Source: Fusobacterium nucleatum_L (GTDB lineage Bacteria; Fusobacteriota; Fusobacteriia; Fusobacteriales; Fusobacteriaceae). Taken from it: a stretch of 64,000 bases of DNA. Made by a program: the position numbers and the translations under genes. The stretch spans positions 1,054,001-1,118,000 of the forward strand of contig NZ_CP077172.1 in NCBI RefSeq assembly GCF_050231725.1, given 5' to 3'. This document shows, piece by piece, positions 9,051 to 19,100 of this stretch. Below the pieces are notes generated by a model. It searched no databases and was not told the DNA's origin. It saw only the letters and a program-made list of their open reading frames with translations. Positions within the stretch are counted from its first letter, which is position 1, and each line of letters opens with the position of its first letter.

Positions 9051-9227
9051 ATGAATTTATTTCAAAAAGTAAAAATGGAATATTCAAAAGTTGAATGGCC
9101 TTCAAGAACAGAAGTTATTCATTCTACTGTATGGGTTATAACTATGACTGTTTTAGTATCTATCTATCTTGGTATTTTTGATATTCTTGCAGTGAGAGCT
9201 CTAAAAGTTTTGGAGGCATTGATATGA
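9051..9227 (+). CDS. secE: Preprotein translocase subunit SecE
   Basis: This is the small clamp subunit of the SecYEG channel in the inner membrane. The 58-residue product has the short amphipathic helix KMEYSKVEWPSRTEVIHS (residues 8-25), whose WPSR motif is the family hallmark, then a single membrane segment (about residues 26-50). This is the one-helix form of SecE. The start follows GGAAGGAGATAGAGATAGTT. The stop overlaps the nusG start as ATGA at 9224-9227, which implies translational coupling. Confidence 0.95.
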   Translation: MNLFQKVKMEYSKVEWPSRTEVIHSTVWVITMTVLVSIYLGIFDILAVRALKVLEALI

Positions 9228-9805
9228 GCATAGAAAATGTCAGAAAATGGTTTATGATTCATACTTATTCTGGGTATGAAAAAAAAGTAAAAACAGATCT
9301 TGAACAAAAAATGGAAACATTAGGTTTTAGAGAAGTTGTAACAAATATATTAGTCCCAGAAGAAGAGTCAACAGAAATTGTTAGAGGAAAACCTAAGAAA
9401 GTTTATAGAAAACTTTTTCCTGCATATGTTATGCTTGAAATGGAAGCTACAAGAGAAGAAAATGAACATGGTATAAGTTACAAAGTAGACCCACGTGTGT
9501 GGTATGAAGTAAGAAATACTAATGGAGTTACTGGTTTTGTAGGAGTTGGTTCAGATCCTATTCCTATGGAAGAAGAAGAAGTAAGAAATATATTTAATAT
9601 AATAGGTGTAAAGACACCTAAAGAAACTATAAAAATTGACTTTGTTGAAGGAGATTATGTAAGAATCTTAAAAGGTTCATTTAAGGATCAAGAAGGGCAG
9701 GTTTCTGAAATTGATCAAGAACACGGTAGAGTCAAAGTAATGGTTGATATTTTTGGAAGAATGACACCAGTTGAAATTGAAGTAGATGGTGTTTTGAAAG
9801 TGTAG
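9224..9805 (+). CDS. nusG: Transcription elongation and termination factor NusG
   Basis: NusG binds RNA polymerase and links it to Rho or to the ribosome. The NGN domain starts with KWFMIHTYSGYEKKVKTDL (residues 8-26) and contains the FPAYVMLEM strand. The C-terminal KOW domain is visible as FVEGDYVRILKGSFKDQEG near residue 145. Total length 193 is usual. It overlaps secE by four bases and precedes rplK by 34 bases. TTTTGGAGGCATTGAT before the ATG is its ribosome binding site. Confidence 0.96.
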   Translation: MSIENVRKWFMIHTYSGYEKKVKTDLEQKMETLGFREVVTNILVPEEESTEIVRGKPKKVYRKLFPAYVMLEMEATREENEHGISYKVDPRVWYEVRNTNGVTGFVGVGSDPIPMEEEEVRNIFNIIGVKTPKETIKIDFVEGDYVRILKGSFKDQEGQVSEIDQEHGRVKVMVDIFGRMTPVEIEVDGVLKV

Positions 9806-9839
9806 TATACACAATCTTATGGAGGTGTAATTTTAAAAA

Positions 9840-10265
9840 ATGGCAAAAGAAGTAATTCAAATAATAAAACTACAATTACCAGCAGGTAAAGCAAACCCTG
9901 CTCCACCAGTTGGACCAGCACTAGGACAACATGGTGTAAATATAATGGAATTCTGTAAAGCGTTCAACGCTAAAACTCAAGATAAGGCTGGATGGATAAT
10001 CCCTGTGGAAATTTCTGTTTATAGTGACAGATCATTCACATTTATATTAAAAACTCCACCTGCATCTGACTTATTAAAGAAAGCTGCTGGAATAACATCT
10101 GGAGCTAAAAACTCTAAAAAAGAAGTTGCAGGGAAAATTACTACTGCAAAGTTAAAAGAACTAGCTGAAACTAAAATGCCTGACTTAAATGCTTCATCTG
10201 TTGAAACAGCTATGAAGATAATTGCAGGATCAGCAAGATCTATGGGAATAAAAATAGAAGACTAA
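9840..10265 (+). CDS. rplK: 50S ribosomal protein L11
   Basis: L11 forms the GTPase-associated stalk base with 23S rRNA. The product begins MAKEVIQIIKLQLPAGKANPAP and has the characteristic PPVGPALGQHGVNIMEFCK near residue 20. The C-terminal RNA-binding domain ends in IAGSARSMGIKIE. Its length of 141 is standard. A GGAGGTG site precedes the ATG. It is followed by rplA as in most bacteria. Confidence 0.97.
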   Translation: MAKEVIQIIKLQLPAGKANPAPPVGPALGQHGVNIMEFCKAFNAKTQDKAGWIIPVEISVYSDRSFTFILKTPPASDLLKKAAGITSGAKNSKKEVAGKITTAKLKELAETKMPDLNASSVETAMKIIAGSARSMGIKIED

Positions 10266-10325
10266 TTGCTTTATAATTTAGTGGTAGAGTTTACTCGTTA
10301 AGCCACAAAGGGAGGAAATTTAATA

Positions 10326-11033
10326 ATGGCAAAACATAGAGGAAAGAAATATTTAGAAGTAGCTAAATTAGTTGAAACAGGAAAACTTTATGATATAAGA
10401 GAAGCACTTGAATTAGTGCAAAAAACTAGAACAGCAAAATTTACTGAAACTGTTGAAGTAGCATTAAGACTTGGAGTAGACCCAAGACATGCTGATCAAC
10501 AAATTAGAGGAACAGTTGTGTTACCTCATGGAACAGGGAAATCTGTAAAAATATTAGCAATCACTTCTGGTGAAAATATAGAAAAAGCATTAGCTGCAGG
10601 AGCAGACTATGCAGGAGCAGAAGAATATATCAACCAAATTCAACAAGGTTGGTTAGACTTTGATTTAGTAATTGCTACACCTGATATGATGCCTAAAATC
10701 GGAAGATTAGGGAAAATATTAGGAACTAAAGGGTTAATGCCTAACCCTAAATCAGGAACTGTAACACCTGATATTGGAGCAGCAGTATCTGAATTTAAAA
10801 AAGGTAAACTTGCATTCAGAGTAGATAAATTAGGATCTATTCATGCACCTATTGGAAAAGTTGATTTTGACTTAGATAAAATTGAAGAAAACTTCAGAGC
10901 ATTTATGGATCAAATCATCAGATTAAAACCAGCTTCATCTAAGGGACAATACCTAAGAACAGTAGCTGTATCATTAACTATGGGACCAGGAGTAAAAATG
11001 GACACTGCCCTAGTTGCTAAAATTGTTGGATAA
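10326..11033 (+). CDS. rplA: 50S ribosomal protein L1
   Basis: L1 builds the mobile L1 stalk of the large subunit and in many bacteria also represses its own L11-L1 message. The 235-residue protein has the signature GTKGLMPNPKSGTVT near residue 135 and the start MAKHRGKKYLEVAKLVE. The start follows AAAGGGAGGAAATTTAAT. It ends 17 bases before the region of the L10 leader. Confidence 0.97.
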   Translation: MAKHRGKKYLEVAKLVETGKLYDIREALELVQKTRTAKFTETVEVALRLGVDPRHADQQIRGTVVLPHGTGKSVKILAITSGENIEKALAAGADYAGAEEYINQIQQGWLDFDLVIATPDMMPKIGRLGKILGTKGLMPNPKSGTVTPDIGAAVSEFKKGKLAFRVDKLGSIHAPIGKVDFDLDKIEENFRAFMDQIIRLKPASSKGQYLRTVAVSLTMGPGVKMDTALVAKIVG

Positions 11034-11049
11034 TTAAATTGAATATAAA

Positions 11050-11165
11050 TCCAAACCAAAGACCGTAGGGGGAGATAATCCTTAAATAACCTACCGAGGT
11101 TGGAAGTTAGATATACTAACCTCAACACTCAACCCCTGTTCTTTGTGATAGGGGTATATTTTTGA
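11050..11165 (+). promoter_or_regulatory. L10 leader (autoregulatory ribosomal-protein leader RNA)
   Basis: The stretch between rplA and rplJ contains the conserved features of the L10(L12)4 leader: AAAGACCGTAGGGGGA, then CTTAAATAACCTACCGAGG, followed by a hairpin ACCCCT/AGGGGT (11132-11155) and TATATTTTT. In the known class, the L10-L12 complex binds the leader and lowers expression of rplJL-rpoBC. The last hairpin with its T run resembles an attenuating terminator. Confidence 0.85.
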
Positions 11166-11187
11166 AAAAAAGAGGAGGTGAATCAAT

Positions 11188-11700
11188 ATGGCAACTCAAG
11201 TTAAAAAAGAACTTGTAGCAGAATTAGTTGAAAAAATTAAAAAAGCTCAATCAGTTGTTTTTGTTGATTATCAAGGTATTAAAGTTAATGAAGAAACTTC
11301 ATTAAGAAAACAAATGAGAGAAAATGGAGCAGAATATTTAGTAGCTAAAAATAGACTATTTAAAATAGCTCTTAAAGAATCTGGTGTTGAAGATAACTTT
11401 GATGAAATATTAGAAGGAACAACAGCATTTGCATTTGGATATAATGATCCAGTAGCACCTGCAAAAGCAGTATTTGATTTAGCTAAAACAAAAGCTAAAG
11501 CAAAACAAGATGTATTTGAAATCAAAGGTGGTTACTTAACTGGAAAGAAAGTAAGTGTACAAGAAGTTGAAGAATTAGCAAAATTACCTTCAAGAGAACA
11601 ATTGCTGTCTATGTTACTAAACTCTATGTTAGGACCAATCAGAAAACTTGCTTATGCAACTGTAGCAATAGCAGACAAAAAAGAAGGGTCTGCTGAATAA
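11188..11700 (+). CDS. rplJ: 50S ribosomal protein L10
   Basis: L10 anchors the L7/L12 dimers to the stalk. The 170-residue product has the N-terminal RNA-binding region with FVDYQGIKVNEETSLRKQM and YLVAKNRLFKIAL (residues 25-68), and a C-terminal helix PSREQLLSMLLNSMLGPIRK that binds L12. AGAGGAGGTGAATCAAT precedes the ATG. It is controlled by the L10 leader just upstream. Confidence 0.97.
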   Translation: MATQVKKELVAELVEKIKKAQSVVFVDYQGIKVNEETSLRKQMRENGAEYLVAKNRLFKIALKESGVEDNFDEILEGTTAFAFGYNDPVAPAKAVFDLAKTKAKAKQDVFEIKGGYLTGKKVSVQEVEELAKLPSREQLLSMLLNSMLGPIRKLAYATVAIADKKEGSAE

Positions 11701-11747
11701 AAAATATTAAAAATTAAGATTGATGAAATTTAAGGAGGAAAAAAATA

Positions 11748-12113
11748 ATGGCATTTAATAAAGAACAATTTATAGCTGATTTAGAAGCTATGACAGTATT
11801 AGAATTAAAAGAATTAGTATCTGCTTTAGAAGAACACTTTGGAGTAACTGCTGCTGCACCAGTAGCTGTAGCTGCTGCTGGACCAGCAGAAGCTGCTGAA
11901 GAAAAAACTGAATTCGATGTAGTATTAAAGAGTGCAGGAGCTAACAAAATAGCTGTAATTAAAGAAGTTAGAGCTATAACTGGATTAGGATTAAAAGAAG
12001 CTAAAGACTTAGTTGACAATGGTGGAGTAATCAAAGAAGCAGCTCCTAAAGATGAAGCTAATGCAATTAAAGAAAAATTAACTGCAGCTGGAGCAGAAGT
12101 AGAAGTAAAATAG
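11748..12113 (+). CDS. rplL: 50S ribosomal protein L7/L12
   Basis: This stalk protein recruits translation GTPases. The N-terminal dimerisation helix (EQFIADLEAMTVLELKELV) is followed by an alanine-rich hinge (about residues 34-52) and the globular domain with EKTEFDVVL and IKEVRAITGLGLKEAKDLV. Its length, 121, is standard. TAAGGAGGAAAAAAATA precedes the ATG. Confidence 0.97.
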   Translation: MAFNKEQFIADLEAMTVLELKELVSALEEHFGVTAAAPVAVAAAGPAEAAEEKTEFDVVLKSAGANKIAVIKEVRAITGLGLKEAKDLVDNGGVIKEAAPKDEANAIKEKLTAAGAEVEVK

Positions 12114-12147
12114 TTAATATTTATTATTAGATATTAAAAAAATAATA

Positions 12148-12177
12148 GGCACTCTTGGGAATTTAGAGTGCCTTTTT
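12148..12177 (+). terminator. Intrinsic terminator or attenuator between rplL and rpoB
   Basis: GGCACTC and GAGTGCC form a 7-bp GC-rich stem followed by five T residues. In other bacteria a partial terminator here reduces rpoBC transcription relative to ribosomal proteins. The same role is inferred. Confidence 0.82.
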
Positions 12178-12283
12178 GCCAACTTTACAGGTTAGATAGT
12201 TGATCTTTTGGAAGTAAATGAGCCTTGTTTCTTACAAAAGACTAACTATATAGGATACTATTATAAATAATTTTTAATATCCT

Positions 12284-12446
12284 AAAAAATAGTTCATTGC
12301 TAGCTAAATTTTTTAACGATAAAAAATTAACGTTCGCTGCAAACTCAACCAACTCGCTAACAAGTTAGCTCAAACATGTTGAGATTTGCTCGGCTCACTT
12401 GCTTTAATTTTTCATCTAAAATTTAGAATGCAATTCACTTATTTTT
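12284..12446 (+). repeat. Palindromic dispersed repeat, copy A (upstream of rpoB)
   Basis: This fills most of the 397-base gap between rplL and rpoB. It begins AAAAAATAGTTC and ends CACTTATTTTT, and the two ends are imperfect inverted repeats. The inner part contains AACTCGCTAACAAGTTAGC and GCTCGGCTCA. Related copies are at 20072, 56333 and, inverted, 63293. The rest of the gap (12178-12283 and 12447-12510) has no gene. A weak promoter-like TACTAT/TATATA patch lies near 12250-12272. Confidence 0.8.
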
Positions 12447-12510
12447 AGTTCTATTTAACTAATTACTTTATAATAGCTAATTGTACCAATATTTTTAAGG
12501 AGAGTGGAAC

Positions 12511-15500
12511 GTGCAAAAACTCATTGAAAGACTTGACTTTGGAAAAATTAAAGCAAGAGGTAAAATGCCTCATTTTTTGGAATTCCAATTAAATTCTTAT
12601 GAAGATTTTTTACAAACTAATATGTCACCAAATAAAAGAGAGGAAAAAGGATTTGAATTAGCGTTCAAAGAGGTATTTCCAATAGAATCTTCAAATGGAG
12701 ATGTAAGGCTAGAATATATAGGGTATGAATTACATGAAGCAGAAGCCCCTTTAAATGATGAACTTGAATGTAAAAAAAGAGGGAAAACATATTCTAATTC
12801 ATTAAAAGTTAGATTAAGACTTATAAATAAAAAAATGGGAAATGAAATCCAAGAATCTTTGGTGTATTTTGGAGAAGTTCCTAAAATGACAGATAGAGCA
12901 ACTTTTATAATAAATGGAGCTGAAAGAGTTGTAGTATCACAATTACATAGGTCACCAGGGGTATCTTTCAGTAAAGAAGTTAATACTCAAACAGGTAAAG
13001 ATATATTTTCTGGAAAAATAATTCCATACAAAGGTACTTGGTTAGAGTTTGAAACTGATAAGAATGACTTTTTAAGTGTAAAAATAGATAGAAAGAAAAA
13101 AGTTTTAGCAACTGTATTTTTAAAAGCAGTAGATTTCTTCCAAGATAATGATCAAATTAGAGATTATTTCTTAGAAACGAAAGAATTAAATTTAAAATCT
13201 CTTTACAAGAAATATTCAAAAGAACCTGAAGAATTATTGAATGTTTTAAAATTAGAATTAGATGGTTCGATAGTTAAAGAAGATATACTTGATGAAGAAA
13301 CAGGAGAATTTATAGTTGAAGCAGAAGCTTTTATAAATGAAGAAGTAATAAATAAACTAATAGAAAATAAGATAGATAAAATATCTTATTGGTATGTAGG
13401 ACCTGAAAGTAAATTAGTTGCAAATACTTTAATGAATGATACGACTTCAACTGAAGATGAAGCTGTTGTAGAAGTGTTCAAAAAATTAAGACCAGGGGAT
13501 CAAGTAACAATTGATTCTGCTAGAAGTTTGATAAGACAAATGTTCTTTAACCCACAAAGATACGATTTAGAACCTGTGGGAAGATACAAAATGAACAAAA
13601 GATTAAAGCTTAATGTTCCAGAAGAAGAAATATCACTAACAAAAGAAGATGTTTTGGGGACTATTAAATATGTTATAGATCTTAATAATGGAGATCAAAA
13701 TGTTCATACTGATGATATAGATAACTTATCAAATAGACGTATTAGAGGAGTAGGAGAATTACTTCTTATGCAAATCAAAACAGGACTTGCTAAGATGAAT
13801 AAAATGGTTAGAGAAAAAATGACTACTCAAGATATAGAAACAGTAACTCCTCAATCATTATTAAACACTAGACCATTAAATGCTTTAATTCAAGATTTCT
13901 TTGGTTCAGGACAGTTGTCACAATTTATGGACCAATCAAATCCACTTGCTGAGTTAACTCACAAGAGAAGAATATCTGCCTTAGGACCTGGTGGACTTTC
14001 AAGAGAAAGGGCAGGATTTGAGGTAAGAGACGTTCACGATTCTCACTACGGAAGGATCTGTCCAATAGAAACACCAGAAGGACCAAATATTGGACTTATT
14101 GGGTCACTAGCTACTTATGCAAAGATCAATAAATATGGATTTATTGAAACACCTTATGTAAAAGTAGAAAATGGAGTAGCCTTAGTTGATGATGTTCGTT
14201 ATCTTGCTGCTGATGAAGAAGATGGACTGTTTATAGCCCAAGCCGATACTGTGCTTGATAAAAATAATAAATTACAAGGTTTAGTAGTTTGTAGATATGG
14301 ACATGAAATTGTTGAAATAGAACCTGAAAGAGTAAACTATATGGATGTTTCTCCTAAACAAGTTGTATCTGTATCAGCAGGATTAATTCCATTCTTAGAA
14401 CATGACGATGCCAACAGAGCATTGATGGGATCAAACATGCAAAGACAAGCAGTACCTTTATTGAAATCAGAAGCACCTTTTATAGGAACAGGACTTGAAA
14501 GAAAGGTTGCAGTAGATTCAGGAGCAGTAGTAACTACAAAGGTATCAGGAAAAGTAGTTTATGTTGATGGTAAAAAAATAGTAATTGAAGATAAAGAGAA
14601 AAAAGAGCATACATATAGACTTTTAAATTATGAAAGATCTAACCAATCAATGTGTTTACACCAAACACCTTTGGTTGATTTAGGAGACAAAGTAAAAGCT
14701 GGAGATATAATTGCAGATGGACCTGCTACAAAGCTAGGAGATTTATCATTAGGAAGAAATATTCTTATGGGATTCATGCCATGGGAAGGATACAACTACG
14801 AAGATGCGATTTTAATCTCTGATAGACTTAGAAAAGATGATGTATTTACTTCAATACATATTGAAGAATATGAAATTGATGCAAGAACCACAAAATTAGG
14901 AGATGAAGAAATCACAAGAGAAATTCCTAATGTATCAGAAAGTGCATTGAGAAACCTAGATGAAAATGGAGTAATAATGATAGGTTCAGAAGTAGGACCA
15001 GGAGATATATTAGTTGGTAAGACTGCACCTAAAGGGGAAACAGAACCACCTGCTGAAGAAAAACTTTTAAGAGCTATATTTGGAGAAAAAGCAAGAGATG
15101 TAAGAGATACATCACTTACTATGCCTCACGGTTCTAAGGGAGTTGTTGTTGATATCCTTGAACTTTCAAGAGAGAATGGAGATGAGTTAAAGGCAGGGGT
15201 AAATAAATCTATAAGAGTTTTAGTTGCTGAAAAACGTAAAATAACTGTTGGAGACAAGATGTCAGGAAGACACGGAAACAAAGGGGTTGTTTCAAGAGTA
15301 TTACCAGCAGAAGATATGCCTTTCTTAGAAGATGGAACTCATTTAGATGTTGTATTAAACCCTCTTGGAGTACCTTCACGTATGAATATAGGGCAAGTTC
15401 TTGAAGTACACTTAGGTATGGCAATGAGAACTTTAAATGGTGGAACTTGTATAGCAACACCAGTATTTGATGGTGCAACAGAAGAGCAAGTAAAAGATTA

Positions 15501-16065
15501 TCTAGAAAAACAAGGATATCCAAGAACTGGAAAAGTAACTTTATATGATGGAAGAACTGGAGAAAAGTTCGATAACAGTGTTACAGTTGGAATAATGTAT
15601 ATGTTAAAATTACACCACCTTGTTGAAGATAAAATGCATGCTAGAGCAATAGGACCTTATTCATTAGTAACTCAACAACCACTTGGAGGTAAGGCTCAAT
15701 TTGGTGGACAAAGATTGGGAGAAATGGAAGTTTGGGCTTTAGAAGCTTATGGGGCATCTAATATATTACAAGAAATGTTAACTGTAAAATCAGATGATAT
15801 TACAGGAAGAACAAAAACTTATGAAGCTATAATAAAAGGTGAAGCTATGCCAGAATCTGATCTGCCAGAATCTTTTAAAGTTCTTTTAAAAGAATTCCAA
15901 GCATTAGCACTAGATATAGAATTATGTGATGAAGAAGATAACGTTATAAATGTTGATGAAGAAATAGAAATTGAAGATACTCCAACAGAATATTCACCAC
16001 AATATGAAATAGAAATGACTGGGCTTCATGAAATAGATGAAGATGCGGAAGATTTTGAAGAGTAA
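12511..16065 (+). CDS. rpoB: DNA-directed RNA polymerase beta subunit
   Basis: This is the second-largest polymerase subunit, 1184 residues. The rifampicin-pocket region is seen as SGQLSQFMDQSNPLAELTHK and RRISALGPGGLSRERAGFEV, which match rifampicin-sensitive enzymes at the usual contact positions. GEKARDVRDTSLTMPHGSKG, SGRHGNKGVVSRV and GGKAQFGGQRLGEMEVWALE mark the conserved active-centre and C-terminal regions. Translation starts at GTG 12511 behind TTAAGGAGAGTGGAAC. It is followed after 35 bases by rpoC, and copies of a palindromic repeat flank the rpoBC pair. Confidence 0.98.
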   Translation: MQKLIERLDFGKIKARGKMPHFLEFQLNSYEDFLQTNMSPNKREEKGFELAFKEVFPIESSNGDVRLEYIGYELHEAEAPLNDELECKKRGKTYSNSLKVRLRLINKKMGNEIQESLVYFGEVPKMTDRATFIINGAERVVVSQLHRSPGVSFSKEVNTQTGKDIFSGKIIPYKGTWLEFETDKNDFLSVKIDRKKKVLATVFLKAVDFFQDNDQIRDYFLETKELNLKSLYKKYSKEPEELLNVLKLELDGSIVKEDILDEETGEFIVEAEAFINEEVINKLIENKIDKISYWYVGPESKLVANTLMNDTTSTEDEAVVEVFKKLRPGDQVTIDSARSLIRQMFFNPQRYDLEPVGRYKMNKRLKLNVPEEEISLTKEDVLGTIKYVIDLNNGDQNVHTDDIDNLSNRRIRGVGELLLMQIKTGLAKMNKMVREKMTTQDIETVTPQSLLNTRPLNALIQDFFGSGQLSQFMDQSNPLAELTHKRRISALGPGGLSRERAGFEVRDVHDSHYGRICPIETPEGPNIGLIGSLATYAKINKYGFIETPYVKVENGVALVDDVRYLAADEEDGLFIAQADTVLDKNNKLQGLVVCRYGHEIVEIEPERVNYMDVSPKQVVSVSAGLIPFLEHDDANRALMGSNMQRQAVPLLKSEAPFIGTGLERKVAVDSGAVVTTKVSGKVVYVDGKKIVIEDKEKKEHTYRLLNYERSNQSMCLHQTPLVDLGDKVKAGDIIADGPATKLGDLSLGRNILMGFMPWEGYNYEDAILISDRLRKDDVFTSIHIEEYEIDARTTKLGDEEITREIPNVSESALRNLDENGVIMIGSEVGPGDILVGKTAPKGETEPPAEEKLLRAIFGEKARDVRDTSLTMPHGSKGVVVDILELSRENGDELKAGVNKSIRVLVAEKRKITVGDKMSGRHGNKGVVSRVLPAEDMPFLEDGTHLDVVLNPLGVPSRMNIGQVLEVHLGMAMRTLNGGTCIATPVFDGATEEQVKDYLEKQGYPRTGKVTLYDGRTGEKFDNSVTVGIMYMLKLHHLVEDKMHARAIGPYSLVTQQPLGGKAQFGGQRLGEMEVWALEAYGASNILQEMLTVKSDDITGRTKTYEAIIKGEAMPESDLPESFKVLLKEFQALALDIELCDEEDNVINVDEEIEIEDTPTEYSPQYEIEMTGLHEIDEDAEDFEE

Positions 16066-16100
16066 ATGAAAGATGTTTCATTAAGGAGGATATAGATTTA

Positions 16101-19100
16101 ATGGGAATAAGAAATTTTGAAAAAATTAGAATAAAATTAGCATCTCCTGAAAAAATATTGGAATGGTCTCATGGGGAAGTAACAAAACCTGAAACTATAA
16201 ATTATAGAACATTAAATCCTGAAAAAGATGGGTTATTCTGTGAAGTAATATTTGGTCCAACAAAAGATTGGGAATGTTCTTGTGGAAAATACAAGAGAAT
16301 GAGATATAAAGGCTTGGTTTGTGAAAAATGTGGAGTTGAAGTAACAAGAGCTAAGGTTAGAAGGGAAAGAATGGGGCATATAACTTTAGCTTCTCCAGTT
16401 TCTCATATTTGGTATTCAAAAGGAAGTCCAAATAAAATGTCTTTAATTATTGGTATCTCATCTAAAGAATTAGAATCAGTTCTATATTTTGCAAGATATA
16501 TAGTAACTTCAAGTCAAGAAGAGACTGTTGAAGTTGGAAAGATACTGACAGAGAAAGAATATAAATTATTGAAACAATTATATGGTAATAAGTTTGAAGC
16601 ATATATGGGAGCAGATGGAATTTTAAAGCTTCTTACTGCTATTGATTTAGAAAAATTAAGAGATGAGCTAGAAAATGAATTAGTAGAGGCAAATTCAGCT
16701 CAAAAAAGAAAAAAACTTGTAAAAAGATTAAAAATAGTTAGAGATTTCATAGCTTCTGGAAATAGACCAGAATGGATGATACTTACAAATGTTCCAGTAA
16801 TACCAGCAGAACTTAGACCAATGGTTCAACTTGATGGTGGAAGATTTGCAACATCTGACTTAAATGATTTATATAGAAGAGTTATAAATAGAAATAACAG
16901 ACTTAAAAAATTACTAGAAATAAAAGCTCCAGAAATTGTTGTAAAGAATGAAAAAAGAATGTTACAAGAAGCAGTGGACGCTCTTATAGATAATGGTAGA
17001 AGGGGTAAACCAGTAGTTGCTCAAAATAATAGAGAATTAAAATCTTTATCTGATATGCTAAAAGGAAAACAAGGAAGATTTAGACAAAACCTATTAGGAA
17101 AAAGGGTTGACTACTCAGCAAGATCGGTTATAGTTGTTGGACCATCTTTAAAGATGAACCAATGTGGTATACCTAAGAAAATGGCTCTTGAATTATATAA
17201 ACCATTTATAATGAGAGAGTTAGTAAGAAGAGAACTAGCTAATAATATCAAAATGGCTAAAAAATTGGTTGAAGAATCTGATGACAAAGTTTGGGCAGTA
17301 ATAGAAGATGTTATTGCAGATCACCCTGTACTTCTAAACAGAGCCCCTACACTACACAGATTATCAATACAAGCATTCCAACCTGTATTGATAGAAGGTA
17401 AAGCTATAAGATTACATCCTCTTGTTTGTTCTGCATTCAATGCTGACTTTGATGGAGACCAAATGGCAGTACACTTAACTTTATCTCCTGAATCAATGAT
17501 GGAAGCTAAACTTTTGATGTTTGCTCCTAATAATATTATTTCGCCTTCTAGTGGGGAACCTATTGCAGTTCCATCACAAGATATGGTAATGGGTTGTTTC
17601 TATATGACTAATAAAAGAGAAGGGGAAAAAGGAGAAGGAAAAGCATTCTCTAATATAGACCAAGTAATAACAGCTTATCAAAATGATAAAGTTGGAACTC
17701 ATGCTCTAATAAAAGTTAGAATGAATGGAGAAATAATTGAAACAACTCCTGGAAGAGTATTATTCAATGAAATATTACCAGAAGTAGATAGAAATTATGA
17801 CAAAACTTATGGTAAAGGAGAAATAAAAGCTCTTATTAAATCTTTGTATGAAAGACATGGATTTACTGAAACAGCAGAGCTTATAAATAGAATTAAAAAC
17901 TTTGGATATCATTATGGTACCTTTGCTGGAGTTTCAGTAGGGATTGAAGATTTGGAAGTTCCACCAGAAAAGAAAATCTTGTTAAAACAAGCAGATGATG
18001 AAGTTACTCAAATAGAAAAAGATTATAAATCTGGAAAAATTATAAATGAAGAAAGATATAGAAAGACAATAGAAGTTTGGTCAAGAACAACTCAAGCAGT
18101 TACTGATGCAATGATGAATAATTTGGATAAGTTCAACCCAGTGTATATGATGGCAACTTCAGGAGCCAGAGGTAACACTAACCAAATGAGACAATTAGCA
18201 GGAATGCGTGGAAATATGGCAGATACACAAGGTAGAACCATAGAAGTCCCTATTAAAGCTAACTTTAGAGAAGGGCTAACAGTATTAGAATTCTTTATGT
18301 CTTCACATGGAGCTAGAAAAGGACTTGCTGATACAGCGCTAAGAACTGCCGATTCGGGATATTTAACAAGAAGACTTGTTGACATTTCTCATGAAGTTAT
18401 TGTTAATGAAGAAGATTGTCATACTCATGAAGGAATAGAAGTTGAAGCTCTTGTTGGTGCAGATGGAAAAGTTATTGAAAAATTAAAAGAAAGAATCAAT
18501 GGTAGAGTTTTAGCAGAAGATCTTGTTCATGATGGAAAAGTAATTGCTAAAAGAAATACTATGATTCATAAAGAGTTATTAGCTAAAATTGAAGAATTGG
18601 AAATTAAAAAGGTAAAAATAAGATCTCCTTTAACTTGTGCTTTAGAAAAAGGGGTTTGTCAAAAATGTTATGGAATGGACTTATCAAACTATAATGAAAT
18701 TTTACTAGGGGAAGCTGTTGGAGTAGTTGCCGCTCAATCAATAGGAGAGCCTGGTACACAGCTTACAATGAGAACTTTCCATACAGGAGGGGTTGCAGGT
18801 GCTGCAACAATAGTAAACTCTAAAAAAGCTGAAAATGATGGGGAAGTTTCATTTAGAGATATTAAAACTATTGAAATCAATGGTGAAGATGTAGTAGTTA
18901 GCCAAGGTGGAAAGATTATTATAGCTGATAATGAACATGAAGTAGATTCAGGTTCTGTGATAAAAGTAAAAGAAGGACAACATGTTAAAGAAGGAGATGT
19001 GCTTGTTACATTTGACCCTTATCATATCCCTATAATTTCATCTCATGATGGAAAAGTTCAGTATAGACATTTTACTCCTAAGAATATAAGAGATGAGAAA

